Positions 1 through 7,346 of a stretch of DNA of 26,041 bases are shown piece by piece. The notes beneath the pieces were generated by a model. The model did not search any database. It saw only the letters and a program-made list of their open reading frames with translations, and was not told the origin of the DNA. This stretch comes from an uncultured Clostridia bacterium (lineage in GTDB: Bacteria; Bacillota; Clostridia; Oscillospirales; CAG-272). The DNA is taken from positions 1 through 26,041 of the forward strand of contig CAJGCF010000010.1 of assembly GCA_904501865.1 (NCBI GenBank), given 5' to 3'. A program made the position numbers and the translations under genes. Each line of letters begins with the position of its first letter. The first letter of the stretch is position 1.

Positions 1-137
1 AAGCCAAATAAAATGAGGAAATCCGCCGAAAAAATCGGCGGATTTCTACATTTGAAAGACAAAAACTATATTTTTAAGTTGTTTTTTGTCTAGGCTCATA
101 AAAGTGGCTTTTGTTCTGCGCTAAATGAAGCAGCCCC
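1..137 (-). repeat. Dispersed element, copy 1 (truncated by window start)
   Basis: This is one of three copies of the same element in the window; the others are 4371-4574 and 19231-19434. The part present matches 4438-4574 closely. It contains a GC-core hairpin at 11-53 and an A/T-rich hairpin at 57-91 (arms AGACAAAAAC and GTTTTTTGTCT). The strand is given in the direction of the gene that precedes it, the minus-strand gene ending at 142, so the element starts 4 bases after that gene's stop codon. The outer GC stem is imperfect here (one A-A mismatch and one G-T pair), unlike the other two copies. About 67 bases of the full element lie outside the window. The family name is unknown to me. Confidence 0.85.
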
Positions 138-141
138 TTTT

Positions 142-645
142 TTATCGTATTATGATCTTATTTATGCTTCCGCTGTAATTGGTTATTATAAAGCGTCCCT
201 TGAGTGAGGTGAAACGTCGGGCAAATTTCCCGAGTGGCGATGAGATCTTTGCAATAAAGCGATCGTATTCCTGACTCATATCGTCATTATCCCCCGTGAT
301 CGCGAAAATTCGCGTCATAAAGGGCTTTCCAAAGCCCACATCGTCCTCCTCCGAATATGCCATCACGAAGATTATTTTATCGGATATAACGTCCCTGATC
401 GCCGAGCACAACTGCTCGACAGTCATAGAGTCGTGCCCCGTGACGTTGTCAAACTGTCCTACCGACAAAGAGCAACCGCTTTCACTGAGGCTCACCGCCA
501 ATGGCATATTAGGCATACTGGGATTTGGCATTACCATCTCGCAAAACTCCGTGCCCCTGCGATCAACGTCATACATCACCTTGCCATCAAATGCGGGAAA
601 GGCTTTTCTTAAGTATATTATCTGGTCGTTTATTTTCATAAGCAT
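142..645 (-). CDS. Hypothetical protein, 167 aa, downstream of OGG1-like gene
   Basis: I do not recognise this protein. It is soluble-looking, with no signal peptide or membrane segment. It begins MLMKINDQIIYLRKAF, has several Met/Pro-rich turns near residue 40, an acidic stretch around 98-103 (EEDD) and a basic C-terminal third. Start at 645 is tentative: an in-frame ATG two codons later (639) is equally possible, and neither has a clear ribosome binding site. The first codon lies 6 bases after the stop of the upstream glycosylase gene, so the two are probably co-transcribed and translationally coupled. The stop codon is 4 bases from copy 1 of the dispersed element. Codon use resembles the neighbours. 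A role in base-damage repair would be only a guess from position. Confidence 0.7.
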   Translation of the reverse strand: MLMKINDQIIYLRKAFPAFDGKVMYDVDRRGTEFCEMVMPNPSMPNMPLAVSLSESGCSLSVGQFDNVTGHDSMTVEQLCSAIRDVISDKIIFVMAYSEEDDVGFGKPFMTRIFAITGDNDDMSQEYDRFIAKISSPLGKFARRFTSLKGRFIITNYSGSINKIIIR

Positions 646-651
646 CTCATC

Positions 652-1578
652 TCAAGATTGGAGATATCTTTCATAATAAAATAGATATTGCTGTGCTATT
701 CCTGCATATTGACCTAGCTGTGACGGAGAAAAATCAGAATCAAAATATTTTTCCATAACTTTTTTGATCCATACGTCAATAGGAAAGGCATCAAAGCGGG
801 AAAATCCGAACAGAAGGGCACAGCTTGCCACCTTAGGACCTATACCACGGACTGTGCATAGGTGTTGTATGCAATCAGCGGTGCTCGGGTTTTGCTCAAG
901 CATATCAAGGTCTATCTCACCCGATAGCATTTTTTGCGCCGCATCATAGATGTACTTGGCTCTGAAGCCGGTTTTGAGCTGTGCGAGGCCATCAATTCCG
1001 AACTCAAACACCTTTTGAGGAGAGGGGAAGGAATATACCACGCCATCTGCATTTTTGTGCAGATCTGCGAGGTGTCCCGACATAGAGGAGACGTCAATTG
1101 GCTCTCCGCACCTCTCGCAAAGTGCCGCTATCAGCTTTTTTATTCTCGGAATGTTGTTGTTCTGGGATATAATGAAGGAGCAAATAGCCTCCCAGCCGTC
1201 CTGCTTTAGAATCCTTATGCCCGACGCCTGACTTACGGCGGCCGTGAGGGCGGGATTTGAGGAAAGTGAAAGTATCTCTCGGTTTATCTCTACGTAGTTG
1301 CGGTCAAGTCCAAGAAAACTTTTCCAAATATGCTCGTATTCATCTTGCGTGGAATTGTATATGTATACCGTGTCACCGTCCTGGGCGACGGAGATATATC
1401 TGCCGTGAGCGCATCCCGCAAACTCTTTTTCGTGAGTCGATTCTGTCACAGGGTCAAATCTGAAGCATTGACCGCAGTCGAACACGCGCGAGACGTCAAA
1501 AAGCTTTACACTGTCCAATCGGACTATGGGGATCTTTTGCTCTGATTGCACAGCCATGGTGGTTTTAGCCGATATCAT
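652..1578 (-). CDS. ogg: 8-oxoguanine DNA glycosylase/AP lyase, OGG1 type
   Basis: Predicted bifunctional DNA glycosylase that removes 8-oxoguanine paired with C and nicks the abasic site, the first step of base excision repair. The 308-residue length fits bacterial OGG1-type enzymes. The N-terminal OGG domain carries the family motif CGQCFRF (about 35-41). The helix-hairpin-helix segment reads VRGIGPKVAS, with the Schiff-base lysine at about 249, and is followed 19 residues later by the catalytic aspartate of PIDVW (about 268). This Lys/Asp spacing is that of OGG1 enzymes. The start at 1578 has GGAG 10 bases upstream; a second ATG at codon 8 lacks a good site. The unknown 167-residue gene follows directly, and the DUF6062 gene diverges on the other side. 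Confidence 0.92.
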   Translation of the reverse strand: MISAKTTMAVQSEQKIPIVRLDSVKLFDVSRVFDCGQCFRFDPVTESTHEKEFAGCAHGRYISVAQDGDTVYIYNSTQDEYEHIWKSFLGLDRNYVEINREILSLSSNPALTAAVSQASGIRILKQDGWEAICSFIISQNNNIPRIKKLIAALCERCGEPIDVSSMSGHLADLHKNADGVVYSFPSPQKVFEFGIDGLAQLKTGFRAKYIYDAAQKMLSGEIDLDMLEQNPSTADCIQHLCTVRGIGPKVASCALLFGFSRFDAFPIDVWIKKVMEKYFDSDFSPSQLGQYAGIAQQYLFYYERYLQS

Positions 1579-1774
1579 AAAATAAAATCTCCGTATTTTG
1601 AAAATATACTTGAAAAGAGAGTAAAAATATGTTAAAATTAATTGTTATCTATAGCCGCAGAGCGTGTGATGTCAACATACTTGGCTATATATATTATATC
1701 AGTGTTGATAAAATATTTCAAGACGTATTGGCAATTATTTTGCCGTAAATATTTGCCGAAAGGAAGTTTTTATT
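1579..1774. other. Divergent intergenic region, OGG1-like / DUF6062
   Basis: This 196-base AT-rich gap must hold the starts of two divergent transcripts. No promoter could be placed with confidence. The region is full of TATA-like runs (for example 1687-1700) without a well-spaced -35 box. An inverted repeat TATAGCC (1650-1656) / GGCTATA (1683-1689) with a 26-base spacer is the only clear symmetry. The DUF6062 ribosome binding site AAAGGAAG lies near 1758-1766. Confidence 0.4.
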
Positions 1775-2473
1775 TTGGAACAGATATACACTATACCCGT
1801 AAATGAAGCGTTTGAAAAATCTGCCGCGGACAAGTCGTGCGGCTGTCCGTTTTGTGCGCTTTTTAATAAGCTTGAAAACGATGAGCTTGATCTAATTCTC
1901 GGTGCATCTATGATGGAGCCCGACGTTCGCATCAAGACAAACAAAAAAGGCTTTTGCCGAACCCATTATGATATGATGTTCGTGCGGAAAAACAGACTTG
2001 GAATGGCACTCACGCTTGAGAGCCACCTGGACGAGCTAAAAAAAGAGCTTCGTGACACGGGAATTGGTGGCGGCATGGGCAACAAGCCTATCAAAAGAAT
2101 AGAGGAGCTTGAGAAGTCCTGCTACGTTTGTGAAAGAATAAATTTCAATTTTGAGCATATGATAGAGACCGCGGTCTTGCTTTGGCAGAATGACGAGGAT
2201 TTTCCGAAAAAGCTTCAGGCTCAGCCCTATTTTTGCTTGCCACATTACAAGAGAGTACTGAAATATGCGCAGACCAGACTGCCTAAAAAGCTGCTCAAGG
2301 AGTTTGTTGCTCAGTGCGAGGAGATACAGACGCGGTATCTTGAGGAGCTCTCGGGAGACGTGAGCTGGTTCTGCAAAAAGTTCGATTATAGATACGACGA
2401 GGAGCCCTGGTACAATTCCAAGGACGCGGTGGAGCGCTCAATGAAATTTTTGCGCTCTGACATACATAAATAA
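1775..2473 (+). CDS. DUF6062 family protein with four Cys/His pairs
   Basis: A 232-residue cytoplasmic protein that I recognise as the Clostridia-wide DUF6062 family, function unknown. Four metal-binding-type pairs are evenly placed: C24-x2-C27, C61-x2-H64, C116-x2-C119 and C154-x2-H157. That suggests two zinc-knuckle-like sites, each made of one CxxC and one CxxH pair, in two similar halves (CPFC...CRTH and CYVC...CLPH). The rest is strongly helical and charged. The start is a TTG at 1775, about 10 bases after AAAGGAAG; no in-frame ATG lies nearby to replace it. The next gene, mnmM, starts 16 bases after the stop, so a shared transcript is likely. The family name comes from memory of the sequence pattern. 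The zinc sites are inferred from the pairs. Confidence 0.85.
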   Translation: MEQIYTIPVNEAFEKSAADKSCGCPFCALFNKLENDELDLILGASMMEPDVRIKTNKKGFCRTHYDMMFVRKNRLGMALTLESHLDELKKELRDTGIGGGMGNKPIKRIEELEKSCYVCERINFNFEHMIETAVLLWQNDEDFPKKLQAQPYFCLPHYKRVLKYAQTRLPKKLLKEFVAQCEEIQTRYLEELSGDVSWFCKKFDYRYDEEPWYNSKDAVERSMKFLRSDIHK

Positions 2474-2489
2474 GATTTGGGAAAAGATA

Positions 2490-3050
2490 ATGATAGATCT
2501 GCTTGATTTACACAAACAATTTATACTGACGCACGTCAAAGAGGGAGACGTTGTGGTTGATTTCACAATGGGCAACGGCTACGACACAGAATTTCTCTCA
2601 AAGGCCGTGGGCAAGAGCGGTCACGTATATGCCTTTGACATACAAAAGGCGGCGGTGGAGTCTACTTCCAAAAGGCTCAAGGAGGTGGGGTGCCCTGACA
2701 ATTACACGCTTATCTGCGACTCGCATCATAACGCAAAAAAGTACGTAGAGGGACCTATAAAGGCAGGAATGTTCAATCTTGGGTGGCTTCCGGGTGGAGA
2801 TAAGTCCATTACCACCATGCGAGAGACCACTATGCCCGCTATCGAGGCGGCAATAGAGCTTCTTGGAGAGGACGCTATACTGAATATTGCAGTCTACCCT
2901 GGGCATCCTGAGGGGGATGCAGAGGGCAAGATGATAGAGGAGTATCTAAGCTTACTCAGTCGCTTCAAGGTCTGTGCTACAAAGGTAAAAATAGTGAATT
3001 CCGAGGCGTCTCCGTATTTCTTTATGATTGAGACTAAGGCAAAAAAATAA
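2490..3050 (+). CDS. mnmM: tRNA (mnm5s2U34) methyltransferase, MnmM/YtqB-like
   Basis: A 186-residue class I SAM-dependent methyltransferase. Motif I is DFTMGNGYDT (24-33). The family signature FNLGWLPGGDKSI sits at about 95-107; this NLGxLPGGD block is typical of YtqB/MnmM, formerly labelled an rRNA methyltransferase. In Bacillus this enzyme methylates nm5(s2)U at tRNA position 34 to complete mnm5s2U. The length matches the family, which is a bare Rossmann fold without an extra RNA-binding domain. The ribosome binding site is weak (GGGAAAAG, 3 bases before ATG), so translation may depend on coupling to the DUF6062 gene just upstream. The specific substrate is taken from the family. Confidence 0.85.
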   Translation: MIDLLDLHKQFILTHVKEGDVVVDFTMGNGYDTEFLSKAVGKSGHVYAFDIQKAAVESTSKRLKEVGCPDNYTLICDSHHNAKKYVEGPIKAGMFNLGWLPGGDKSITTMRETTMPAIEAAIELLGEDAILNIAVYPGHPEGDAEGKMIEEYLSLLSRFKVCATKVKIVNSEASPYFFMIETKAKK

Positions 3051-3085
3051 TTGAAGCAGATAACATCAGAAGGGTTTGATATAAA

Positions 3086-3853
3086 ATGAATTTAAAAAAT
3101 ATACTGAAGTTCGCAATCACGGTTTTGACTATAACGGCGGCGCTTTTAGTGCTTTCGGCGTGCAATAGATATAATTACGACTACAAGACCGACATCTCGG
3201 ACATAAAAGATATATTGAATACTACGGACGACAAATATCTCGTTCTTGTAAACAAGGACCACAAGGTCGACGATGATTACGCGCCCGAATCCGTGGAGCA
3301 GGTGAGAAAAGACTACACCAACGGAGGAAAAGAGATAGAGCTTGAATCAAACGTCAAGCTTGCGGCAGAGGCGCTTATTGCGGAGATGAGAGCTGAGGGC
3401 ATAGATGACGTGTATATAACGAGTGGATATCGTAGCTATGCGTATCAGGCGTGGCTTTTTACCTATTATTGCGAGCTTGAAAAAGAGGCTGATCCTTCTC
3501 TGAGCGACAAGGAAATAGAGAAAAAGGTACTGTCTTATTCCGCGTTGCCGGGCACAAGTGAGCATCATACGGGACTTTGTATGGACTTGTTTGTGTCTCC
3601 TGATATGAGAGAGCTTGAGAATTACGGGCACGAGGGACATTACAAGGACGACGTCGGATTTGCAGAGACGGAGGCTTTCACGTGGCTCAAGAACAACGCC
3701 CATAAATTTGGATTTATTCTTCGCTATCCCGAGGACAAGGTCGATGTGACCAAATATTCGTACGAATCCTGGCATTACAGATTCGTAGGAATAAAGGCAG
3801 CCACGGAGATATACGAAAAGGGAATCACCCTTGAGGAATATCTTGGCAAATAA
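3086..3853 (+). CDS. M15 D-alanyl-D-alanine carboxypeptidase lipoprotein (VanY-like)
   Basis: A 255-residue zinc peptidase of the VanY/DacB (M15B) type, predicted to trim the terminal D-Ala of peptidoglycan stem peptides outside the cell. It has a type II signal peptide with lipobox LSAC (C26), so it should be anchored in the membrane by lipid. Active-site motifs are visible: SGYRSYAYQ (about 113-121), the zinc motif SEHHTGLCMD with H160 and D167, and ESWHYR with catalytic E227 and zinc ligand H230. No SH3 or peptidoglycan-binding repeat is present. Start at 3086 has a modest AGAAGGG site. It follows mnmM by 35 bases, and the next gene begins one base after its stop. No vanA/vanH-like genes are nearby, so this looks like housekeeping cell-wall trimming rather than a resistance cluster. 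Confidence 0.92.
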   Translation: MNLKNILKFAITVLTITAALLVLSACNRYNYDYKTDISDIKDILNTTDDKYLVLVNKDHKVDDDYAPESVEQVRKDYTNGGKEIELESNVKLAAEALIAEMRAEGIDDVYITSGYRSYAYQAWLFTYYCELEKEADPSLSDKEIEKKVLSYSALPGTSEHHTGLCMDLFVSPDMRELENYGHEGHYKDDVGFAETEAFTWLKNNAHKFGFILRYPEDKVDVTKYSYESWHYRFVGIKAATEIYEKGITLEEYLGK

Positions 3854-3854
3854 T

Positions 3855-4352
3855 ATGAAAAAGATTATCGTCATAGGTTGTGCAGGAGCGGGGAAAAGTG
3901 TGTTTTCACGTGCCCTCAGAGATAAGATCGGATTGCCTCTATATCATCTTGATCTGATATATTGGCGCGAGGACGGCACGACACTTGAAAAATCCGCATT
4001 TCAAGAAATACTGCAGAGCATTCTTGATCGCGACGAATGGATAATCGACGGTAATTACAGCTCGACTATGGAGCTACGCATACAGGCTTGTGACACGGTG
4101 ATATTTCTGGATTATCCAACGGAGGTATGTCTAGACGGAATCGCAAAAAGAGCAGGCAAATACCGCTCGGATATGGCGTGGAAGCAAGCGGGAGATATTG
4201 ATGACGCGGAGTTTGTGGAGTTCGTTAAAAATTATAATCTTCAGAATAGGCCGCGCGTTATTGAGCTTCTTGAAAGCTGTACGGATAAAAGAATAGTTGT
4301 ATTCAAAAGCAGAGAGGAATCCGAGCGATACCTTAAATCAATAAAAATATAA
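3855..4352 (+). CDS. P-loop NTPase, adenylate-kinase-like / FlaR-type topology modulation protein
   Basis: A 165-residue P-loop protein of the adenylate-kinase-like group often annotated as 'DNA topology modulation protein FlaR'. Walker A is GCAGAGKS (8-15), preceded by the beta-strand MKKIIVI. The family segments LPLYHLDLIYW and DEWIIDGNYS follow in the usual order. This group resembles small nucleoside or shikimate kinases; a true role in DNA topology is poorly supported, and the substrate is unknown. I chose the ATG at 3855, one base after the upstream stop codon (TAAtATG), because the protein then starts exactly at the beta-strand. The open frame extends 8 codons upstream, but inside the preceding gene. 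There is no separate ribosome binding site, so translation is probably coupled to the carboxypeptidase gene. Confidence 0.82.
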   Translation: MKKIIVIGCAGAGKSVFSRALRDKIGLPLYHLDLIYWREDGTTLEKSAFQEILQSILDRDEWIIDGNYSSTMELRIQACDTVIFLDYPTEVCLDGIAKRAGKYRSDMAWKQAGDIDDAEFVEFVKNYNLQNRPRVIELLESCTDKRIVVFKSREESERYLKSIKI

Positions 4353-4370
4353 AGGGACTGAGTAATGCAG

Positions 4371-4574
4371 ATGCAGAAGGCGTGGTTTGGTTCTCGTAGG
4401 CATACAAGGGTACGCCAGAGAGCCAAAACGCGATAAAAAGCCACATAAAATGAGGAAATCCGCCGATTTTTTCGGCGGATTTCCTCATTTAAAAGACAAA
4501 AACTATATTTTTAAGTTGTTTTTTGTCTAGGCTCATAAAAGTGGCTTTTGTACTGCGCTAAATGAAACAGCCCA
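4371..4574 (-). repeat. Dispersed element, copy 2 (complete)
   Basis: A complete copy filling most of the 233-base gap between two convergent genes. Read in the ftsH direction it begins 12 bases after the ftsH stop. It contains an A/T hairpin (4494-4528), a GC-core hairpin (4448-4490) with a perfect 19-base outer and inner stem around a short T loop, and a third hairpin GGCATAC/GTACGCC (4399-4416). In copy 3 the third hairpin is a perfect GGCGTAC/GTACGCC; here the single change leaves a G-U pair in RNA made in the ftsH direction. The far end (ATGCAGAAGGCGTGG) lies 18 bases beyond the stop of the P-loop gene. There are no open reading frame, terminal inverted repeats or target duplication that I can see. 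Confidence 0.9.
4448..4490. terminator. Hairpin in dispersed element copy 2, likely bidirectional terminator
   Basis: A 43-base symmetric hairpin, AAATGAGGAAATCCGCCGA paired with its complement around a four-T loop. It lies between convergent genes (P-loop NTPase and ftsH) and is bounded by A- and T-rich sequence on both sides. It could end transcription from either direction. The weaker A/T hairpin next to it (4494-4528), with a run of six T in its second arm, may help for ftsH. Confidence 0.55.
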
Positions 4575-4585
4575 TTTTTGTTTGG

Positions 4586-6640
4586 TTATTGGTCCTGGTC
4601 GTTGGTTGTATCTGCTTGCTCGTCGGGAGTGTCATCGGGGAGAACAATGACGGGCTCCGCCTCTGCCTTTTGAGCTTCTGCCTTAAGACGCGCCTTTTCT
4701 TCCTCTTGAGCTCGCTCATTATCCTTCTGACTCTTTTTCTTTTTAGCCTCGGCTATTGCCTCTATCTCCTCGAACGTGGGATTATCGGATTTCATTATAG
4801 CTGTAAATTGCTCGCCGTCCATAACCTCGTTTTTGAGAAGAAAGTCGGCAATAAAGTGAAGCTTTTTAATGTCGCTTTTGAGGATATCCTTAGCTTTGTT
4901 ATAAGCGTCGGAGATTATCTTGTGTATCTCGTTGTCTATCTTTGCCGCGATCTCCTCGGAATAATCCTGGGATGAGGAGAAGTCACGTCCCAGGAACACC
5001 TCTCCCTGATCGGTGCCGAAGGAACGGGGACCGAGAACGTCGGACATTCCGAGCCTTGTGATCATTCTCTTGGCTATCTTTGTAGCTCGGTCGATATCGT
5101 TGGAGGCACCTCCCGTTACGTCGTCGTATATGATCTCCTCTGCTGCGCGTCCGCCAAGAAGCATAGAGATCTCTTTTTTCATCTCGCTCTTGTATTCGCT
5201 GTATTTGTCCTCTGCGGGAGGATTGAGCGTATATCCGAGCATGTGTCCCGAGGGAATAATGGAAATCTGCTGAACGGGATCAAGCTCAAGGTGATAAGCT
5301 AGCATAGCGTGACCTGCTTCGTGATATGCGGTCTTTTTCTTTTCCTCGTCCTTCATCACTCTGGCCTTCTTCTTGGGGCCAGCTATTATACGGAGAAGGG
5401 CATCTGATATATCGTCCATGCCGATAAGATTCTTTTGACGCTTTGTGGCAAGAAGCGCCGCTTCATTGAGAAGATTTGCCAGATCCGCGCCCGTAAAGCC
5501 TACGGTCATTCTTGCTATTTCTCTGAAATCTACAGATGCTTCGAGCGGCTTGTTTCTGGAATGAACCTTGAGTATATCTATTCGCCCGTTTATATCGGGA
5601 CGGCTTACGGTTATCTGTCTGTCGAATCGGCCGGGGCGGAGAAGCGCGGGGTCGAGAATGTCGGGACGGTTGGTAGCCGCGATAACTATTATCCCGTCGT
5701 GTGAGCCAAATCCGTCCATTTCAACGAGAAGCTGGTTGAGTGTTTGCTCTCTCTCGTCATGTCCACCGCCAAGGCCTGCGCCTCTTTGACGTCCTACCGC
5801 GTCTATCTCGTCTATAAATACTATTGATGCGGGGGATTTCCTTGCCGTGTCAAAAAGGTCACGAACTCTGGAAGCACCAACACCGACGTACATTTCAACA
5901 AAGTCCGATCCCGAGATAGAGAAGAAGGGAACGCCCGCCTCTCCTGCGACTGCCTTTGCCAAAAGAGTTTTACCTGTTCCGGGAGGGCCTACAAGGAGAA
6001 CACCGTGAGGTATTTTAGCGCCAAGCTTTGCAAATTTGGAGGGATCCTTGAGAAATTCTACTATTTCCTCAAGTTCTTCTTTTTCTTCATCAGCTCCCGC
6101 AACATCACGGAAAGTTACCCTATCTTTATCGGACGGAGTTGCCATTCTTGCACGAGACTTGCTGAAGTTGGCCATTTTGCCCGCACCGCCTGCGCCCATC
6201 ATGCGAGTCATAATGACGTACATTGCGATGAGAGCCACCACAATCAAGATTATCGGAATCCACGAGAGCCAAGCTGAGTACTGAGTTGGAGCTACGTACT
6301 CTCCACTTAGAGTGCCAGCGGATATCTGCTCCACTATAGTATCGCCAAGGTCAGCGTGGAAGATGCTTAAGCTTGCAAGGCGGTATTGTACGTATATTTG
6401 AGTTTTATCCTCACTGTCAGTATGAGGGAACTGTTCGTATTCCGAGTTCTTTTCAAAGGTCATAGTCAGAACGTTGTTTTTGTCTATTGTGAATTCAACA
6501 ACGTCTCCCTTAGTGAATGCGGCAACTACGTCGGAATATTTCATGTTTTTACTCTCTTGCTGGAAGAGCATCGCACATATCAGAATGACGACCGCGATAA
6601 GAGCTACATAAAATATTATGTGTTTCGTGTTTTTCTTCAT
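4586..6640 (-). CDS. ftsH: ATP-dependent zinc metalloprotease FtsH
   Basis: A membrane-anchored AAA+ protease that extracts and degrades misfolded membrane proteins and regulatory proteins. Of 684 residues, the order seen is: TM1 (about 8-26), an extracytoplasmic domain (27-122), TM2 (about 124-146), then the AAA module with Walker A GPPGTGKT (218-225), Walker B IVFIDEID (273-280) and the second region of homology ATNRPDILDPALLRPGRFDR (321-340). The peptidase zinc motif HEAGH is at 440-444. The C-terminus is a charged Lys/Glu/Ala tail ending in TNDQDQ, longer than strictly needed. GGAGG stands 6 bases before the ATG. It closes the gdpP-rplI-dnaB-tilS-hpt-ftsH run but is separated from hpt by 160 bases and may have its own promoter. 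Copy 2 of the dispersed element follows the stop. Confidence 0.98.
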   Translation of the reverse strand: MKKNTKHIIFYVALIAVVILICAMLFQQESKNMKYSDVVAAFTKGDVVEFTIDKNNVLTMTFEKNSEYEQFPHTDSEDKTQIYVQYRLASLSIFHADLGDTIVEQISAGTLSGEYVAPTQYSAWLSWIPIILIVVALIAMYVIMTRMMGAGGAGKMANFSKSRARMATPSDKDRVTFRDVAGADEEKEELEEIVEFLKDPSKFAKLGAKIPHGVLLVGPPGTGKTLLAKAVAGEAGVPFFSISGSDFVEMYVGVGASRVRDLFDTARKSPASIVFIDEIDAVGRQRGAGLGGGHDEREQTLNQLLVEMDGFGSHDGIIVIAATNRPDILDPALLRPGRFDRQITVSRPDINGRIDILKVHSRNKPLEASVDFREIARMTVGFTGADLANLLNEAALLATKRQKNLIGMDDISDALLRIIAGPKKKARVMKDEEKKKTAYHEAGHAMLAYHLELDPVQQISIIPSGHMLGYTLNPPAEDKYSEYKSEMKKEISMLLGGRAAEEIIYDDVTGGASNDIDRATKIAKRMITRLGMSDVLGPRSFGTDQGEVFLGRDFSSSQDYSEEIAAKIDNEIHKIISDAYNKAKDILKSDIKKLHFIADFLLKNEVMDGEQFTAIMKSDNPTFEEIEAIAEAKKKKSQKDNERAQEEEKARLKAEAQKAEAEPVIVLPDDTPDEQADTTNDQDQ

Positions 6641-6741
6641 TTAGATCCTCCAAGTAATAGGTAAACGCATATATTATTGATTATATGCCAAAAAAACGCG
6701 TATAAATAGTTTTTGAAAAAATTAACAAATGCTCAATTGAC

Positions 6742-6768
6742 ATTATATACGCTATATGTTAAGGTCAA
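6742..6768 (-). promoter_or_regulatory. Possible ftsH promoter
   Basis: On the minus strand TTGACC (6763-6768) and TATAAT (6742-6747) are separated by 15 bases, slightly short for sigma-A. It lies in the 160-base hpt-ftsH gap, about 100 bases before the ftsH ATG. A second candidate closer to ftsH (TATAAT near 6685) lacks a matching -35 box. The tilS-hpt-ftsH order would also allow read-through. Confidence 0.3.
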
Positions 6769-6800
6769 GTGAGCGATATGTCACGGTTATGCGAACTTTT

Positions 6801-7346
6801 TTACGAATATATTTCACGCTTCAGAATGCCTACGTAAGGAAGATTCCTATATTTTTCATCGTAATCAAGGCCGTATCCAATGACGAATTCATTTTCTATC
6901 TCTTTGCCGCAATAATCGGGGGTGAATTCTACCTCGCGTCTTGAGGGCTTGTCGAGAAGAGTGCAAGTCTTTACGCTATTTGCATTTCTGTTTTTAAGCA
7001 ATTGGGTAAGACGTGCAAGAGTTCTACCGCTGTCGACTATATCTTCTATAATGAGAAGGTCGTATTTTTCGAGTTCTTCGCGGATAAGGTCAAGATGTAT
7101 CTTTATCTCACCCGAATTTTTTGTGCCCGCACCGTAAGACGAGACCTTCATAAATTCTATCTCAAGTGGAAGCGGTATCTTGCGCATAAGGTCGGACGCG
7201 AAATTGAGCGATCCTTTCAATATGACTATAAGTATCAAGGGTTTGGTTGAATTCTTATAATCCTGGGTTATCTGATTTGCCAGACGAGTCGTTATTTCGT
7301 CAAGCTCTTTTTCGTCTACAAGTATTCTTTCTACGTCCTCAGTCAT
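6801..7346 (-). CDS. hpt: Hypoxanthine phosphoribosyltransferase
   Basis: Purine salvage enzyme that joins hypoxanthine (and usually guanine) to PRPP, giving IMP or GMP in the cytoplasm. The 181-residue length is typical. The PRPP-binding motif LLIIEDIVDSGRT lies at 97-109, with an early LKGSLNFASDL loop near 43-53. The C-terminal FVIGYGLDYDEKYRNLPYVG is the base-binding segment of HPRT. The ATG overlaps the tilS stop as ATGA, and GGAGG stands 7 bases upstream, so translation is coupled to tilS. The tilS-hpt-ftsH order is a conserved Bacillota arrangement. Confidence 0.97.
   Translation of the reverse strand: MTEDVERILVDEKELDEITTRLANQITQDYKNSTKPLILIVILKGSLNFASDLMRKIPLPLEIEFMKVSSYGAGTKNSGEIKIHLDLIREELEKYDLLIIEDIVDSGRTLARLTQLLKNRNANSVKTCTLLDKPSRREVEFTPDYCGKEIENEFVIGYGLDYDEKYRNLPYVGILKREIYS

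Noticed and set aside
1649..1657. CTATAGCCG shared with the ends of the gdpP leader element
   Set aside because: Only nine bases match and the flanks differ, so chance is the simplest explanation.
3086..4352. A vancomycin-resistance cluster suggested by the VanY-like peptidase
   Set aside because: No vanH, vanA/B, vanX, or two-component genes are nearby; the M15 gene fits housekeeping cell-wall trimming.
4562..4975. Plus-strand hydrophobic open frame (137 codons) opposite the ftsH 3' end
   Set aside because: It is complementary to the charged Lys/Glu/Ala tail of FtsH, which gives Leu/Phe-rich text on the other strand, and it has no ribosome binding site.
6737..6765. Plus-strand TTGACA with TAAGGT 17 bases away in the hpt-ftsH gap
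   Set aside because: No plus-strand gene or RNA lies downstream, and the -10 is poor; it overlaps the candidate minus-strand promoter.
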